From: Niastella vici
GTDB taxonomy: Bacteria; Bacteroidota; Bacteroidia; Chitinophagales; Chitinophagaceae
Reading direction: 5' to 3'
NCBI RefSeq assembly: GCF_002077945.1
Contig: NZ_LVYD01000102.1
Location: 124,001-188,000, forward strand
DNA: 64,000 bases
Notes under the pieces: generated by a model
The model's input: the letters and a program-made list of their open reading frames with translations, nothing else
Told to the model about the DNA's origin: nothing
Database searches by the model: none
Program-made: the position numbers and the translations under genes
In this document: in pieces, positions 42,317-51,383 of the stretch
How positions within the stretch are numbered: position 1 is the stretch's first letter
Layout of the letters: each line of letters starts with the position of its first letter

Positions 42317-43696
42317 TTAAAAGAATATTTGATACTGCAGCACTACGCTGTTCTTACGCGCACCTTGCTCAATACCACTGGTAACCACTTCGTACGTTGG
42401 CCGGTTCTGCCAGTCGAGCGTGAATTTTGATCTATGTCCGTTCAGCAGGCAATTGATTCCGGCATTGTATACGTTCATTTTATTACCCTGTAACGCGTCG
42501 AATTTGGCGCTGGTGAACGTGGCATAAGGCATCAGGCGGCTTTTGCCTTTTCCGGGCAACAGGTAACCAACCTGGGTATAAATAACCTGGCCGGTACCAA
42601 ACATCGGGTAAGCATTGCCATAAGTAGGTCCCTGACCCGTTATATAATCGAAAGGAAAAAGGGTTCTGCCATTGGCAGGATTCATAGAGCCGTTGTAGCG
42701 CAGGTAATTGGTGCCATAATCGGTATTGAAAAATCCGGCATAGGCCGAGATCGCATCCTGTTTGCCGCCCAGTGGCATGTCGAGAAAACTTTCCACCGCA
42801 AACAATTTCATGTCCTGGTAAACGGTGTCGTTATTGCTCCATCTCCACATAGCATCTTTTTGAAATATACCGCCTACCGCAATATTGAAGATCTTCTTCT
42901 TGCCCAGGTAGGTGCCGGTCATATAAGGCGTGGTGTGATTTTCATGCTCGAAGAACTGGTATATAATATAAGCCTGCGGTTGCAGGGTATGGCCATAATT
43001 CGAGAAGGTGGAATAGGTTTGCGCTTGCGTAGTTGTTGAAACATTGCCTGATGAAGAAATAGGAAAAGGATCGCTCAGGATGAACCGGTAGTCGAACTTT
43101 CCAACCTGACCTCTTGCATAAATACTGAGTTTGCGGCTGAACTCATCGGTTTGATCAACGGTACTTTGGGCAAACACCGGTACGTCCATGGTCATAATGG
43201 TGCTAACACTGGGTTGCGAGAACCGCGATAAGCCGTTGGCTATAGTGAGCCCGCCACCTACTTTCAACTGATTGCCTTTCGACACTTTGTATTCGCCGAG
43301 GGCATCATGAAAAAAAGCATGCAGTTTCCGGTTCGAGCCTGTATTGTACTGGCTGTTGAAATTGTTCATCCCGAACTGGAAATAGATAAAAACTTTATCG
43401 GTCAGCTGGCCAAAAGCCTGAAACCTCGTTCTGCGCAACCCGATATCGAATGAGTTGTCTTTCAGTTTGTTTTCAACCGTGGTGCCGGGGTTATTTTCAT
43501 TGAAGCGAACCCAGGTCTGGTTCATTACGGTAAATTGAAAATAATGGCTGCCATCGGCATTGAGGTTAAATTGTAAGGCTTCTTTTTCGGCGGTTGTCGA
43601 TGTGGGTGGTACGCCGTTGCTGTCGGCCCGTTTTTCTTCCTGGCTGTAGGAATACAATGATAATAAAAGGCAGGATACAATGCTGGTTGTTCTCAT
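42317..43696 (-). CDS. Outer-membrane porin (OprO/OprP-like barrel)
   Basis: A signal peptide (ending YSYSQ, about residue 18) is followed by a soluble start and a barrel of about 420 residues. Typical segments are SHYFQFTVMNQTWVRFNENN, FDIGLRRTRFQAFGQLTDKV, FIYFQFGMNNFNSQYN and the aromatic C-terminus VVLQYQIFF, which is the usual barrel-closing strand. The R-R-T-R-F pattern is common in phosphate-selective-porin-like proteins of Bacteroidota. Solute unknown. It stands alone, with the A-type palindrome downstream. Confidence 0.82.
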   Translation of the reverse strand: MRTTSIVSCLLLSLYSYSQEEKRADSNGVPPTSTTAEKEALQFNLNADGSHYFQFTVMNQTWVRFNENNPGTTVENKLKDNSFDIGLRRTRFQAFGQLTDKVFIYFQFGMNNFNSQYNTGSNRKLHAFFHDALGEYKVSKGNQLKVGGGLTIANGLSRFSQPSVSTIMTMDVPVFAQSTVDQTDEFSRKLSIYARGQVGKFDYRFILSDPFPISSSGNVSTTTQAQTYSTFSNYGHTLQPQAYIIYQFFEHENHTTPYMTGTYLGKKKIFNIAVGGIFQKDAMWRWSNNDTVYQDMKLFAVESFLDMPLGGKQDAISAYAGFFNTDYGTNYLRYNGSMNPANGRTLFPFDYITGQGPTYGNAYPMFGTGQVIYTQVGYLLPGKGKSRLMPYATFTSAKFDALQGNKMNVYNAGINCLLNGHRSKFTLDWQNRPTYEVVTSGIEQGARKNSVVLQYQIFF

Positions 43697-43940
43697 GGTA
43701 GTAACTTTTGGGTTTTGATTTCGGTGGGCGAATATAACAACCAGGAGATTAAAATGGGATTAGAACGGTGTAAACAGTAACAGTAAACGCCATAATTAAC
43801 ATTATGGATAGCGCAGAAAAACGCAGGAAAGAAGTGTATGAGGGGGCAAACAATCGAGCCGCCCAATAAGGACCTGGGCGTGGTCATTTAGCGCAGCAAA
43901 CGAAAGAGGACCGCCAAATGTAAATAATATTTTTTACAGT

Positions 43941-44474
43941 TCATAATTTGTTGATCTCCCCTATTACTTCCATTTCCCGGTCGAATACGCGGATGTTTTT
44001 GAAGCTTATTTTGTCTTCCATATGTATTATATAGGTAACCGGCTTCAGCGATTGTTCAATTTCTTCTACAAGAACAATAGTATAATCGTAATACACTGAT
44101 CTTACCATAGCCCGTACATCACGTGCCAGTTTTGTTTCATCATACTGGCGAATGGTATTCAGCCATTTCCCTTTCTTATTAAAAGTAACCAGGTGCAGCA
44201 CCTCACCGGCTGTAAACCGGGCCCGGTACCCATCTGGCACTTCATACCACGTTTCATTATCTACTTGTTGATAGCTGTTTTTAAAATTCCTGACTGCTTT
44301 GATAGGAATATTGCGGAACACCGCCATATTGTTGACCGGTGGAGCTATACGCTCCCTTTCGAGAGCAGCTACATCTTTGAGGTCCTGTTTTTTTACAGCA
44401 GGTTGTGCCAGGGCAGAAATACTGGTGAGCATTAATACGCTGCCCGTAACCAGTGATACAATCAGGTTTTTCAT
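43941..44474 (-). CDS. Periplasmic PepSY-like (BLIP-like) small protein
   Basis: A signal peptide (about 1-23, ending ALAQP) precedes a single domain of about 120 residues: KAVRNFKNSYQQVDNETWYE, VPDGYRARFTAGEVLHLVTF, NKKGKWLNTIRQYDETKL. This resembles PepSY-like putative beta-lactamase-inhibitor-type domains found in pairs or singly in Bacteroidota. The C-terminal YIIHMEDKISFKNIRVFDRE is a two-strand hairpin. Function unknown; assignment is by pattern and moderate. Confidence 0.6.
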   Translation of the reverse strand: MKNLIVSLVTGSVLMLTSISALAQPAVKKQDLKDVAALERERIAPPVNNMAVFRNIPIKAVRNFKNSYQQVDNETWYEVPDGYRARFTAGEVLHLVTFNKKGKWLNTIRQYDETKLARDVRAMVRSVYYDYTIVLVEEIEQSLKPVTYIIHMEDKISFKNIRVFDREMEVIGEINKL

Positions 44475-44660
44475 ATTGATATTAAATATTTTACAGCCGC
44501 CTTTTATAGCAGGGCAATCGACATATGGAGCAATAAAATATCTGAAACGATGTAGTTAAACAGGAATGATGCAGTGGTTAATAGCAGCGAAAAAATTAGT
44601 ACTCAAATATAAAAAAATAATTTATTTGACGAGATTAAAATTAATCGTTCCGTCAACAAT

Positions 44661-44686
44661 TAAAAAGCCCCCGATGCACCGGGGGC
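44661..44686 (-). terminator. Terminator after the GH3 gene
   Basis: GCCCCCG and CGGGGGC (44667-44673, 44680-44686) form a GC stem around ATGCAC; the preceding AAAAA is a T-tract on the minus strand. It lies 35 bp beyond the GH3 stop at 44721. Confidence 0.85.
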
Positions 44687-44720
44687 CTTGCTTTGATTAA
44701 ATCGCAACTTAGGTTAACAG

Positions 44721-47108
44721 CTAGTTGCCGACCTTCAGGTCAACCTTTTGTACATCGGCAGAACTGCGGCCTACAAGGCATTCAAATACGCCATCTTCAA
44801 CCGTGTATTGCATATCGGCATTCCAGAAAGCCAGCTTGCTGGCATCAATGGTAAAGGAAACTGTTTTTGTTTGCCCGGGTTCAAGGGTAATGCGCGTAAA
44901 GTCTTTCAACTCTTTCACCGGTCTTGTTACACTGCTTACTTTTTGATGTATATATAATTGAACAATTTCATCGCCTTTCATAGTGCCGGTATTGGTAACA
45001 TCAACCTCAACGGTACCGTATACTTTATTGCCTGCCGGTTCTACAGAAGACAGGCTACCCTTTTTGGCGGTTGACGCATTCGCCATCAATACCCGTGGTT
45101 TTGAATAGGTGAAGGTGGTATAGCTTAACCCATGACCAAAGGGGAACAAAGGCGTTTTATCTTCCACCACATAATCGAAAAAGTGGGCGCTTGGTTTGTG
45201 ATTATAATAAACAGGCACCTGCCCCGTCGATCTGGGATAGGTAATAGTCAACTTACCCGATGGGTTGGCATCGCCAAACAAAATATTGGCAAATGCATTA
45301 CCGGCTTCTTCGCCCATAAACCAGCCATCGACGATTGCCGGAACATTTTGTACAACCCAGGGAATAGCGAGCGGGCGACCATGCATTAAATATACCACAA
45401 CCGGTTTGCCGGTAGCCACAATGGCTTTCACCAGGTCTTCCTGCTGGCTTTGCAATCGCAGATCGGCCATATCGCCAAAGTGATTAGGCCCCCAGGCCTC
45501 GCGCGATAATTGCTCGTTCTCTCCTATTGCCAGCACAACCACATCGGCCTGCTGTGCCGTTTTAACCGCCTCATCGATCAGCTGGGCATTTTCAGCGGCG
45601 GTGGGGAATATAATGGTGTCGATATACTGGTAGTTGTTCTGACTAATGGAATCGCCATTGGCGGTTATCCGGCAACCTTTTGCGTACAGTACTTCTGCCC
45701 CCTGGGCTTTATTCCTTAATGCTTCTAATAACGAGATATTTTTATCGGGCAGGCCTGAGTAATCGCCGAGGAGGTTGGCAGCTGCCATAGGGCCCACCAC
45801 TGCGATCTTTTTATACTGATCTTTTTTAAAGGGTAACAGGCGGCTGGTGGCATTTCCGAATGGCGCATTCTTCAACAGCACCATCGACTCTTCGGCTATT
45901 TTCAGCGCCAGCTGATGGCCTTCGGTATTGGCCGCATTTTGTTTGGCCTTTTCGAGATCGATGGGTTGTTGCTGATCGAACAAACCGAGTTTGAATTTCA
46001 ACTCTAAAATTCTGGCAACGGCGCTGTCGAGCGATTTGGTGCTGATCCTGTTCTCTTTTACCAACGCACCAAGATGGCGGTAATTAATGCCATAAGGCAG
46101 GTCGGTTGTTACACCGGCATTGAAAGCCTTGAGCGCAGCCGCTTTTTGATCGGTGGCAATAAAGTGTTTATTCCACAACTGATCAATACCAAACCAGTCA
46201 CTCACCACTACCCCATTGTAGTTCCATTCTTTGCGCAGTACATCTTTCAACAACCATTTATTGGCGTGAGAAGGCATGCCGTCAATTTCATTATAGGATG
46301 CCATGATACCGGCAGGATTGGCATACTTCACACACAGGCGGAAGGGTTCCATATGCGCTTCGCGAATAACGCGTAAGGAATAGTTGGCCGGCGACTGGTT
46401 ACTGCCGCCTTCCGATTGCCCATGTCCTGAGAAATGTTTCAATGTTGCTCCTACATGATCAGGCGCAATGATGCCATTGTTACTGCCCTGAAAACCGCGA
46501 ACAATTGCGCTGCCCAGCATACCGCACAAATACGGGTCTTCACCCAGCGTTTCGCCGGTTCTGCCCCAGCGCGGATCGCGGCAAACGTCTACAACAGGCG
46601 CCAGCACCAGGCTGGTGCCGCGTACCCGGGCCTGCATGGCGGCGTGGGTATATATTTTTTCAAGCAGGTTCACATCCCAGGAGCAGGATAAACCAATGCC
46701 ATGCGGAAACACATCAACCTGGCGTTGAACCAGGCCGTGATGGGCCTCGTCAATAAAGATAATGGGAATGCCGAGGCGGGTCTTGTTTACCATATAGTCC
46801 TGGAGGCGGTTGCGGGCGGTAATGGTTTGCTCCATGGTTTCATCAAAGGCCGGGTTCATCATACCCATACCATTTTTGAAAAGGGAATCGAGCCTGCCAG
46901 TATTATTAAACAATTTATCGTCGAGTTTAGGGCGGCCGGCATGCATGGTTTGCAGCTGGGCCACTTTTTCTTCGAGCGTCATGCGGGAAAGCAGATCAGT
47001 TACCCGTTTGGCGATGGGTTGTTTGGCATCTTTGTAAACGGGTTGTTGCGCATAGGTATAGCTAATGCAACCAATAAGACAGGAAACGACAAGCGTAACA
47101 AATTTCAT
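44721..47108 (-). CDS. bglX: Glycoside hydrolase family 3 beta-glucosidase (BglX-like)
   Basis: The 795-residue protein has a signal peptide (to TYAQQ), a GH3 N-terminal barrel, a C-terminal alpha/beta-sandwich domain and an Fn3-like end (EVDVTNTGTMKGDEIVQLYI, PVKELKDFTRITLEPGQTKT). Catalytic and binding residues visible are KHFSGHG near 224, the nucleophile Asp304 in VVVSDWFGID, and an acid/base candidate Glu537 in NEQLSREAWG. LGEDPYLCG and FMGEEAGNAFA are family markers. It is exported to the periplasm or surface and releases glucose, or possibly xylose, from oligosaccharides. It is a single gene with its own terminator, probably serving beta-glucan use together with the GH16 at the window start. 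Confidence 0.92.
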   Translation of the reverse strand: MKFVTLVVSCLIGCISYTYAQQPVYKDAKQPIAKRVTDLLSRMTLEEKVAQLQTMHAGRPKLDDKLFNNTGRLDSLFKNGMGMMNPAFDETMEQTITARNRLQDYMVNKTRLGIPIIFIDEAHHGLVQRQVDVFPHGIGLSCSWDVNLLEKIYTHAAMQARVRGTSLVLAPVVDVCRDPRWGRTGETLGEDPYLCGMLGSAIVRGFQGSNNGIIAPDHVGATLKHFSGHGQSEGGSNQSPANYSLRVIREAHMEPFRLCVKYANPAGIMASYNEIDGMPSHANKWLLKDVLRKEWNYNGVVVSDWFGIDQLWNKHFIATDQKAAALKAFNAGVTTDLPYGINYRHLGALVKENRISTKSLDSAVARILELKFKLGLFDQQQPIDLEKAKQNAANTEGHQLALKIAEESMVLLKNAPFGNATSRLLPFKKDQYKKIAVVGPMAAANLLGDYSGLPDKNISLLEALRNKAQGAEVLYAKGCRITANGDSISQNNYQYIDTIIFPTAAENAQLIDEAVKTAQQADVVVLAIGENEQLSREAWGPNHFGDMADLRLQSQQEDLVKAIVATGKPVVVYLMHGRPLAIPWVVQNVPAIVDGWFMGEEAGNAFANILFGDANPSGKLTITYPRSTGQVPVYYNHKPSAHFFDYVVEDKTPLFPFGHGLSYTTFTYSKPRVLMANASTAKKGSLSSVEPAGNKVYGTVEVDVTNTGTMKGDEIVQLYIHQKVSSVTRPVKELKDFTRITLEPGQTKTVSFTIDASKLAFWNADMQYTVEDGVFECLVGRSSADVQKVDLKVGN

Positions 47109-47560
47109 TTTGAACAGTTGAGTTTTTGTTAAGACAAATCAATGCCGCCTCACGCTGAAGTTTTGATGAGTGCCGACACGCGGGGGTCCGAATGAAATTT
47201 GGTTGGGGATTGTTAGAAGGGGCTGAAGATAGGAAAAAAAATGAAATGGCCTGTAACTGAAAACGATATGATGAAAAGATATATACATCGTTATGGAGCG
47301 CCAATATTTTCAGTTTCATCGTTTTGTTCACTGACCGGTGGTCTGTTTTGGAGGCCAAAACCCTTGAATTTTCCATTTTCCGGGGGGATTCCTTTGCAAA
47401 TTTTTTAATGAACGGGTGCCAGACGGCGGTTTGTTCAACAGATCAAGCCAGAATTTGATGTTTTTTCATTTTTAACTCCACTATTAGAAAAAATACAGAT
47501 AAATCCCTTATAATCTGACTATATTTTAAGAATTTTGCAACTTGATTTAAATTATTAAAA
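47109..47560. other. Divergent intergenic region upstream of bglX and leuC
   Basis: This 452-bp region must contain promoters for both the GH3 gene (minus) and the leu operon (plus). I see no full TTG-N19-TAnnTTTG match, no leucine-rich leader peptide, no T-box and no known riboswitch. A near match GAATTTTG lies about 30 bp before leuC. Confidence 0.5.
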
Positions 47561-48964
47561 ATGAGCAAAACCCCCGCTGCATTATTCGACAAAGTATGGG
47601 ATTCGCATGTGGTCAGGCATATTGAAGATGGCCCCGATGTGTTGTTTATTGACCGGCATTTTATTCATGAGGTAACCAGCCCGGTAGCATTTCTGGGTTT
47701 GGAAAGCCGGGGACTGAAAGTGATGTTCCCCGAGAAAACCTTCGCTACAGCCGATCATAATACCCCTACCATTAACCAGCATTTACCCGTTCAGGACCCC
47801 CTGAGCGCCAACCAGCTGAAAGCCCTGGAAACAAACTCGGCTAAATATGGTATTTCACACTGGGGACTGGGCAATCCTAAAAATGGTATCGTGCACGTTG
47901 TGGGTCCCGAAAACGGTATTACCCTGCCAGGTATGACCATCGTTTGCGGTGATTCGCATACTTCTACCCATGGCGCTTTTGGCGCTATTGCATTTGGTAT
48001 TGGTACTTCCGAAGTGGAAATGGTACTTTCTTCCCAATGTATTATGCAGCCCCGCCCAAAGAAAATGCGTATTAAAGTGAACGGCAAACTGGGCAAAGGC
48101 ATCGTTCCCAAAGACGTAGTGCTGTACATCATTTCAAAACTTACCGCAGCCGGCGCCACCGGTTATTTTGTGGAATTTGCCGGTGATGTGTTCGAGAACA
48201 TGAGCATGGAAGGCCGCATGACCGTGTGTAACATGAGTATTGAAATGGGCGCCCGTGGTGGTATGATAGCCCCGGACGAAACTACCTTTAATTATATCAA
48301 AGGCCGCGAAAAAGCGCCTAAAGGCGAAGCCTGGGATAAAGCGCTGGCTTACTGGAAAACGCTGAAAACTGAAGAAGGCGCTTTCTTTGATAAAGAATAT
48401 GATTTTGCTGCTTCAGATATTGAACCCATGATCACTTACGGAACCAATCCGGGTTTGGGTATCGGTATTACCAAAAAGATCCCCACAGCAGCAGAAATAG
48501 GCGGCAGCAAGGCCAGCTACGAAAAATCGCTTGGCTACATGGATTTCCATGAGCAGGAAAGCATGTTGGGTAAAAAAGTTGATTATGTATTTATAGGTAG
48601 CTGTACCAACGGCCGTATCGAGGACTTCCGCGCATTTGCTTCTGTGATCAAAGGCCGTAAAAAAGCCGATCATGTAACTGCCTGGATCGTGCCCGGTTCG
48701 CACATCGTTGAACAACAGATCAGGGAAGAAGGCATTCTGGATATTCTGCTCGATGCAGGGTTCCAGTTGCGTCAGCCCGGTTGTTCAGCCTGTTTGGCGA
48801 TGAATGACGACAAGATCCCCGCCGGCAAGTATGCAGTGAGCACCAGCAACCGTAACTTCGAAGGCCGCCAGGGCCCCGGAGCAAGGACCATGCTGGCGAG
48901 CCCGCTGGTAGCAGCAGCCGCTGCCGTTACCGGGTTCGTAACTGATCCGAGAGAACTCATATAA
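47561..48964 (+). CDS. leuC: 3-isopropylmalate dehydratase large subunit
   Basis: The 467-residue aconitase-family protein starts with [16 protein letters not shown]. The iron-sulfur Cys residues are in [15 protein letters not shown] and [13 protein letters not shown], and the substrate loops are [20 protein letters not shown] and [20 protein letters not shown]. It forms the 4Fe-4S catalytic subunit that isomerises 2- to 3-isopropylmalate, and also citramalate to methylmalate in the isoleucine branch. It is the first gene of the leu operon; the small subunit is encoded 107 bp downstream after a palindromic repeat. Confidence 0.97.
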   Translation: MSKTPAALFDKVWDSHVVRHIEDGPDVLFIDRHFIHEVTSPVAFLGLESRGLKVMFPEKTFATADHNTPTINQHLPVQDPLSANQLKALETNSAKYGISHWGLGNPKNGIVHVVGPENGITLPGMTIVCGDSHTSTHGAFGAIAFGIGTSEVEMVLSSQCIMQPRPKKMRIKVNGKLGKGIVPKDVVLYIISKLTAAGATGYFVEFAGDVFENMSMEGRMTVCNMSIEMGARGGMIAPDETTFNYIKGREKAPKGEAWDKALAYWKTLKTEEGAFFDKEYDFAASDIEPMITYGTNPGLGIGITKKIPTAAEIGGSKASYEKSLGYMDFHEQESMLGKKVDYVFIGSCTNGRIEDFRAFASVIKGRKKADHVTAWIVPGSHIVEQQIREEGILDILLDAGFQLRQPGCSACLAMNDDKIPAGKYAVSTSNRNFEGRQGPGARTMLASPLVAAAAAVTGFVTDPRELI

Positions 48965-48965
48965 A

Positions 48966-49035
48966 GTTACCGGTTACCGGATACCAGTTACCCGTTTTCC
49001 CGGCAACCGGAACCCGGGACCAGGAAACTGATAAC
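48966..49035. repeat. Intra-operon palindrome, family B (GTTACCGG words), leuC-leuD junction
   Basis: GTTACCGGTTACCGGATACC and AGTTACCCGTTTTCCCGG on the left are imperfectly mirrored by CCGGCAACCGGAACCCGGGA and CCAGGAAACTGATAAC. It begins 2 bp after the leuC stop. Confidence 0.7.
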
Positions 49036-49071
49036 AGATACGAGAAAGAACAATCAATACACAAAACAAAC

Positions 49072-49665
49072 ATGGCGTACGACAAATTCACTATATTAAA
49101 AAGCACTGCGGTACCTATGCCTATTGAGAACGTAGATACCGACCAGATCATTCCGGCCCGTTTTTTAAAAGCTACCGAGCGTAAGGGATTTGGTGATAAC
49201 CTGTTCCGCGACTGGCGCTATGAAGGCGATGGCACACCTAAAAAAGATTTCGTTTTAAATAATCCTATCTATTCAGGTAAAATACTGGTTGGCGGAAAGA
49301 ACTTCGGCAGCGGTAGCAGCCGTGAACACGCTGCCTGGGCTATTTATGATTATGGCTTCCGTTGCGTGGTGAGCAGCTTCTTTGCCGATATCTTCAAGAA
49401 CAACTCCCTGAACATTGGCATATTACCGGTACAGGTAAGCGAATCGTTCCTCGATCAGATCTTTAAAGCTATTGAGGCTAACCCAAAGACCGAACTGGAA
49501 GTAAACCTGGCCGATCAAAAGATCAGCATCGTGGGCGGCGCTTCAGAATCGTTCGAGATCAATGGCTATAAAAAGCACAATATGATGAATGGCTTCGATG
49601 ATATCGATTTTCTGCAAAGCCTGAAAGGCGATATCCAGTCATTCGCAACAAAAAGCATTTATTAA
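49072..49665 (+). CDS. leuD: 3-isopropylmalate dehydratase small subunit
   Basis: The 197-residue swivelling subunit has the LeuD pattern: VPMPIENVDTDQIIPARFLK near residue 17, KNFGSGSSREHAAWAIYDYG near 80, and FADIFKNNSLNIGILPV near 105. It pairs with LeuC to form the isomerase. It lies in the leuC-leuD-synthase-leuB operon; palindromic repeats flank it on both sides. Confidence 0.97.
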   Translation: MAYDKFTILKSTAVPMPIENVDTDQIIPARFLKATERKGFGDNLFRDWRYEGDGTPKKDFVLNNPIYSGKILVGGKNFGSGSSREHAAWAIYDYGFRCVVSSFFADIFKNNSLNIGILPVQVSESFLDQIFKAIEANPKTELEVNLADQKISIVGGASESFEINGYKKHNMMNGFDDIDFLQSLKGDIQSFATKSIY

Positions 49666-49667
49666 TA

Positions 49668-49736
49668 AGTTCCAAAATACAGATCCCAAGTTCCAAATTC
49701 CAAATTGGTTCCAGGAACTTGGGATTTGGAATTTTT
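49668..49736. repeat. Intra-operon palindrome, family E (AAGTTCCAAATTCC words), leuD-synthase junction
   Basis: ATCCCAAGTTCC (49683-49694) and GGAACTTGGGAT (49714-49725) are perfect complements; TTCCAAA/TTTGGAA extends the stem outward with a bulge. The loop carries AAATTCCAAATTGGTTCCA. It ends 7 bp before the next start codon, which would lie at the foot of the hairpin. Confidence 0.85.
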
Positions 49737-49743
49737 ACATTTT

Positions 49744-51267
49744 ATGCCAGGTGACCAGCGATACCTAGAGATTATGGATACCACACTCCGCGATGGCGAA
49801 CAAACCAGCGGCGTGTCGTTCTCCCCCACCGAAAAACTGACGATAGCCCAACTGCTTTTGACGGAAGTTAAAGTTGACCGTATTGAAATTGCTTCAGCAC
49901 GGGTAAGTGAAGGGGAATTTGAAGCCGTAAAAGCCATCACCAAATGGGCAAAGGCCAATGGTTTTTTGAACCGGGTTGAAGTGCTCACTTTTGTTGATGG
50001 CGACGTATCTATTCAATGGATGCAACAGGCCGGCGCCAAAGTGATGAACCTGCTCACCAAAGGATCGCTCAACCACCTCACCCACCAGTTAAAGAAGAAA
50101 CCGGAACAGCATTTTGCCGAAATAGCCGATGTAATAAAGCTTGCCCGAAAAAAAGGAATTGAAGTAAATGTATATCTCGAAGACTGGAGCAATGGTATGC
50201 GCCATTCAAAGGAGTATGTGTTCCAGTACCTCGACTTTATTCAAAAACTGCCGGTAAAACGCATTATGTTACCCGATACACTTGGCATTCTTACGCCATC
50301 GGAAGTAACAGAATATATATCGGCTATTGTACAACGCTACCCCGATCTCCATTTCGATTTTCACGCACATAATGATTATGACCTGGGCACCGCCAATGTA
50401 CTGGAAGGTGTAAAGGCCGGCGCCAAAGGCATTCACCTTACTATAAACGGTATGGGCGAAAGAGCGGGTAACGCCCCCCTGGCCAGCGCCATTGCCGTGT
50501 TGAACGATTTTCTGCCCGAAGTAAAAACTTCGGTGGCGGAAGCCTCCCTGTACCGGGTAAGTAAACTGGTTGAAACGTTTTCAGGTTTCCGCATACCTGT
50601 TAACAAACCGGTGGTGGGCGAAAACGTGTTCACGCAAACGGCGGGCATTCATGCCGATGGCGATAAAAAGAACAAACTCTATTTCAGTGACCTGATGCCC
50701 GAGCGTTTTGGCCGCCAGCGTAAATATGCCCTGGGCAAAACCAGCGGCAAGGCGAATATTGAAAATAACCTGGCCCAGCTGGGTATCAGATTGAGTGAAC
50801 ATGATCTCAAAAGGGTGACCCAGCGTATCATTGAGCTGGGCGATAAAAAAGAAGTGGTTACCCAGGCCGATCTGCCGTACATCATCTCCGATGTGATCGA
50901 TAGCAAGAACATTGAAGAAAAAGTACTTATTGATAATTATGTATTGACCCATTCCAAGAACCTGCATCCTTCTGCAACGGTAAAAATTTCTATCGATGGC
51001 GAATTACATGAAGAGCATTCCCAGGGCGATGGACAATACGATGCCTTTATGAATGCGCTGAAAAAAGTATATAAGAAGCTGAAAAAGGAGCTGCCGCTTT
51101 TAACTGATTATGCGGTGCGTATTCCGCCCGGTGGTAAAACAGATGCCCTGTGCGAAACTGTTATCACCTGGAGCTTTAACGGGAAAGAATTCAAGACCCG
51201 GGGGCTCGACAGCGATCAAACGGTGGCGGCGATAAAAGCCACACAGAAAATGTTAAACCTCATTTAA
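49744..51267 (+). CDS. 2-isopropylmalate/(R)-citramalate synthase-family enzyme
   Basis: The ATG at 49744 begins MPGDQRYLEIMDTTLRDGEQ. The DRE-TIM metallolyase core has D-T-T-L-R-D-G-E-Q near residue 11, FDFHAHNDYDLGTANVLEGV near 203 and HLTINGMGERAGNAPLASAI near 230. A C-terminal LeuA-type regulatory dimer domain spans about 390-505 (KNLHPSATVKISIDGELHEE). T-S-G-V-S-F after the DGEQ motif and A-G-I-H-A-D-G later resemble the second Bacteroidota homologue, often annotated either 2-IPMS or citramalate synthase, rather than canonical LeuA. If citramalate synthase, the operon would also make 2-oxobutyrate for isoleucine. Canonical LeuA is not in the window. Confidence 0.85.
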   Translation: MPGDQRYLEIMDTTLRDGEQTSGVSFSPTEKLTIAQLLLTEVKVDRIEIASARVSEGEFEAVKAITKWAKANGFLNRVEVLTFVDGDVSIQWMQQAGAKVMNLLTKGSLNHLTHQLKKKPEQHFAEIADVIKLARKKGIEVNVYLEDWSNGMRHSKEYVFQYLDFIQKLPVKRIMLPDTLGILTPSEVTEYISAIVQRYPDLHFDFHAHNDYDLGTANVLEGVKAGAKGIHLTINGMGERAGNAPLASAIAVLNDFLPEVKTSVAEASLYRVSKLVETFSGFRIPVNKPVVGENVFTQTAGIHADGDKKNKLYFSDLMPERFGRQRKYALGKTSGKANIENNLAQLGIRLSEHDLKRVTQRIIELGDKKEVVTQADLPYIISDVIDSKNIEEKVLIDNYVLTHSKNLHPSATVKISIDGELHEEHSQGDGQYDAFMNALKKVYKKLKKELPLLTDYAVRIPPGGKTDALCETVITWSFNGKEFKTRGLDSDQTVAAIKATQKMLNLI

Positions 51268-51269
51268 TA

Positions 51270-51330
51270 GTTACCAGTTACCAGATTCCGGTTCCCGGGC
51301 CCTGGTAACTGGCAACCGGTAACCGGTAAC
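51270..51330. repeat. Intra-operon palindrome, family B, synthase-leuB junction
   Basis: GTTACCAGTTACCAGATTCC and GGTTCCCGGG are mirrored by CCCTGGTAACTGGCAACCGG and TAACCGGTAAC. It begins 2 bp after the synthase stop, exactly like the copy after leuC. Confidence 0.8.
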
Positions 51331-51383
51331 AGAATCAGAATTCACAAAAGATCATTTTTTAGTAAAATCAATCTTAAGCAAAC

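Noticed and set aside
47062-47376. 104-aa minus-strand ORF upstream of the GH3 gene
   Set aside because: It overlaps the GH3 signal-peptide region in another frame and has no family features.
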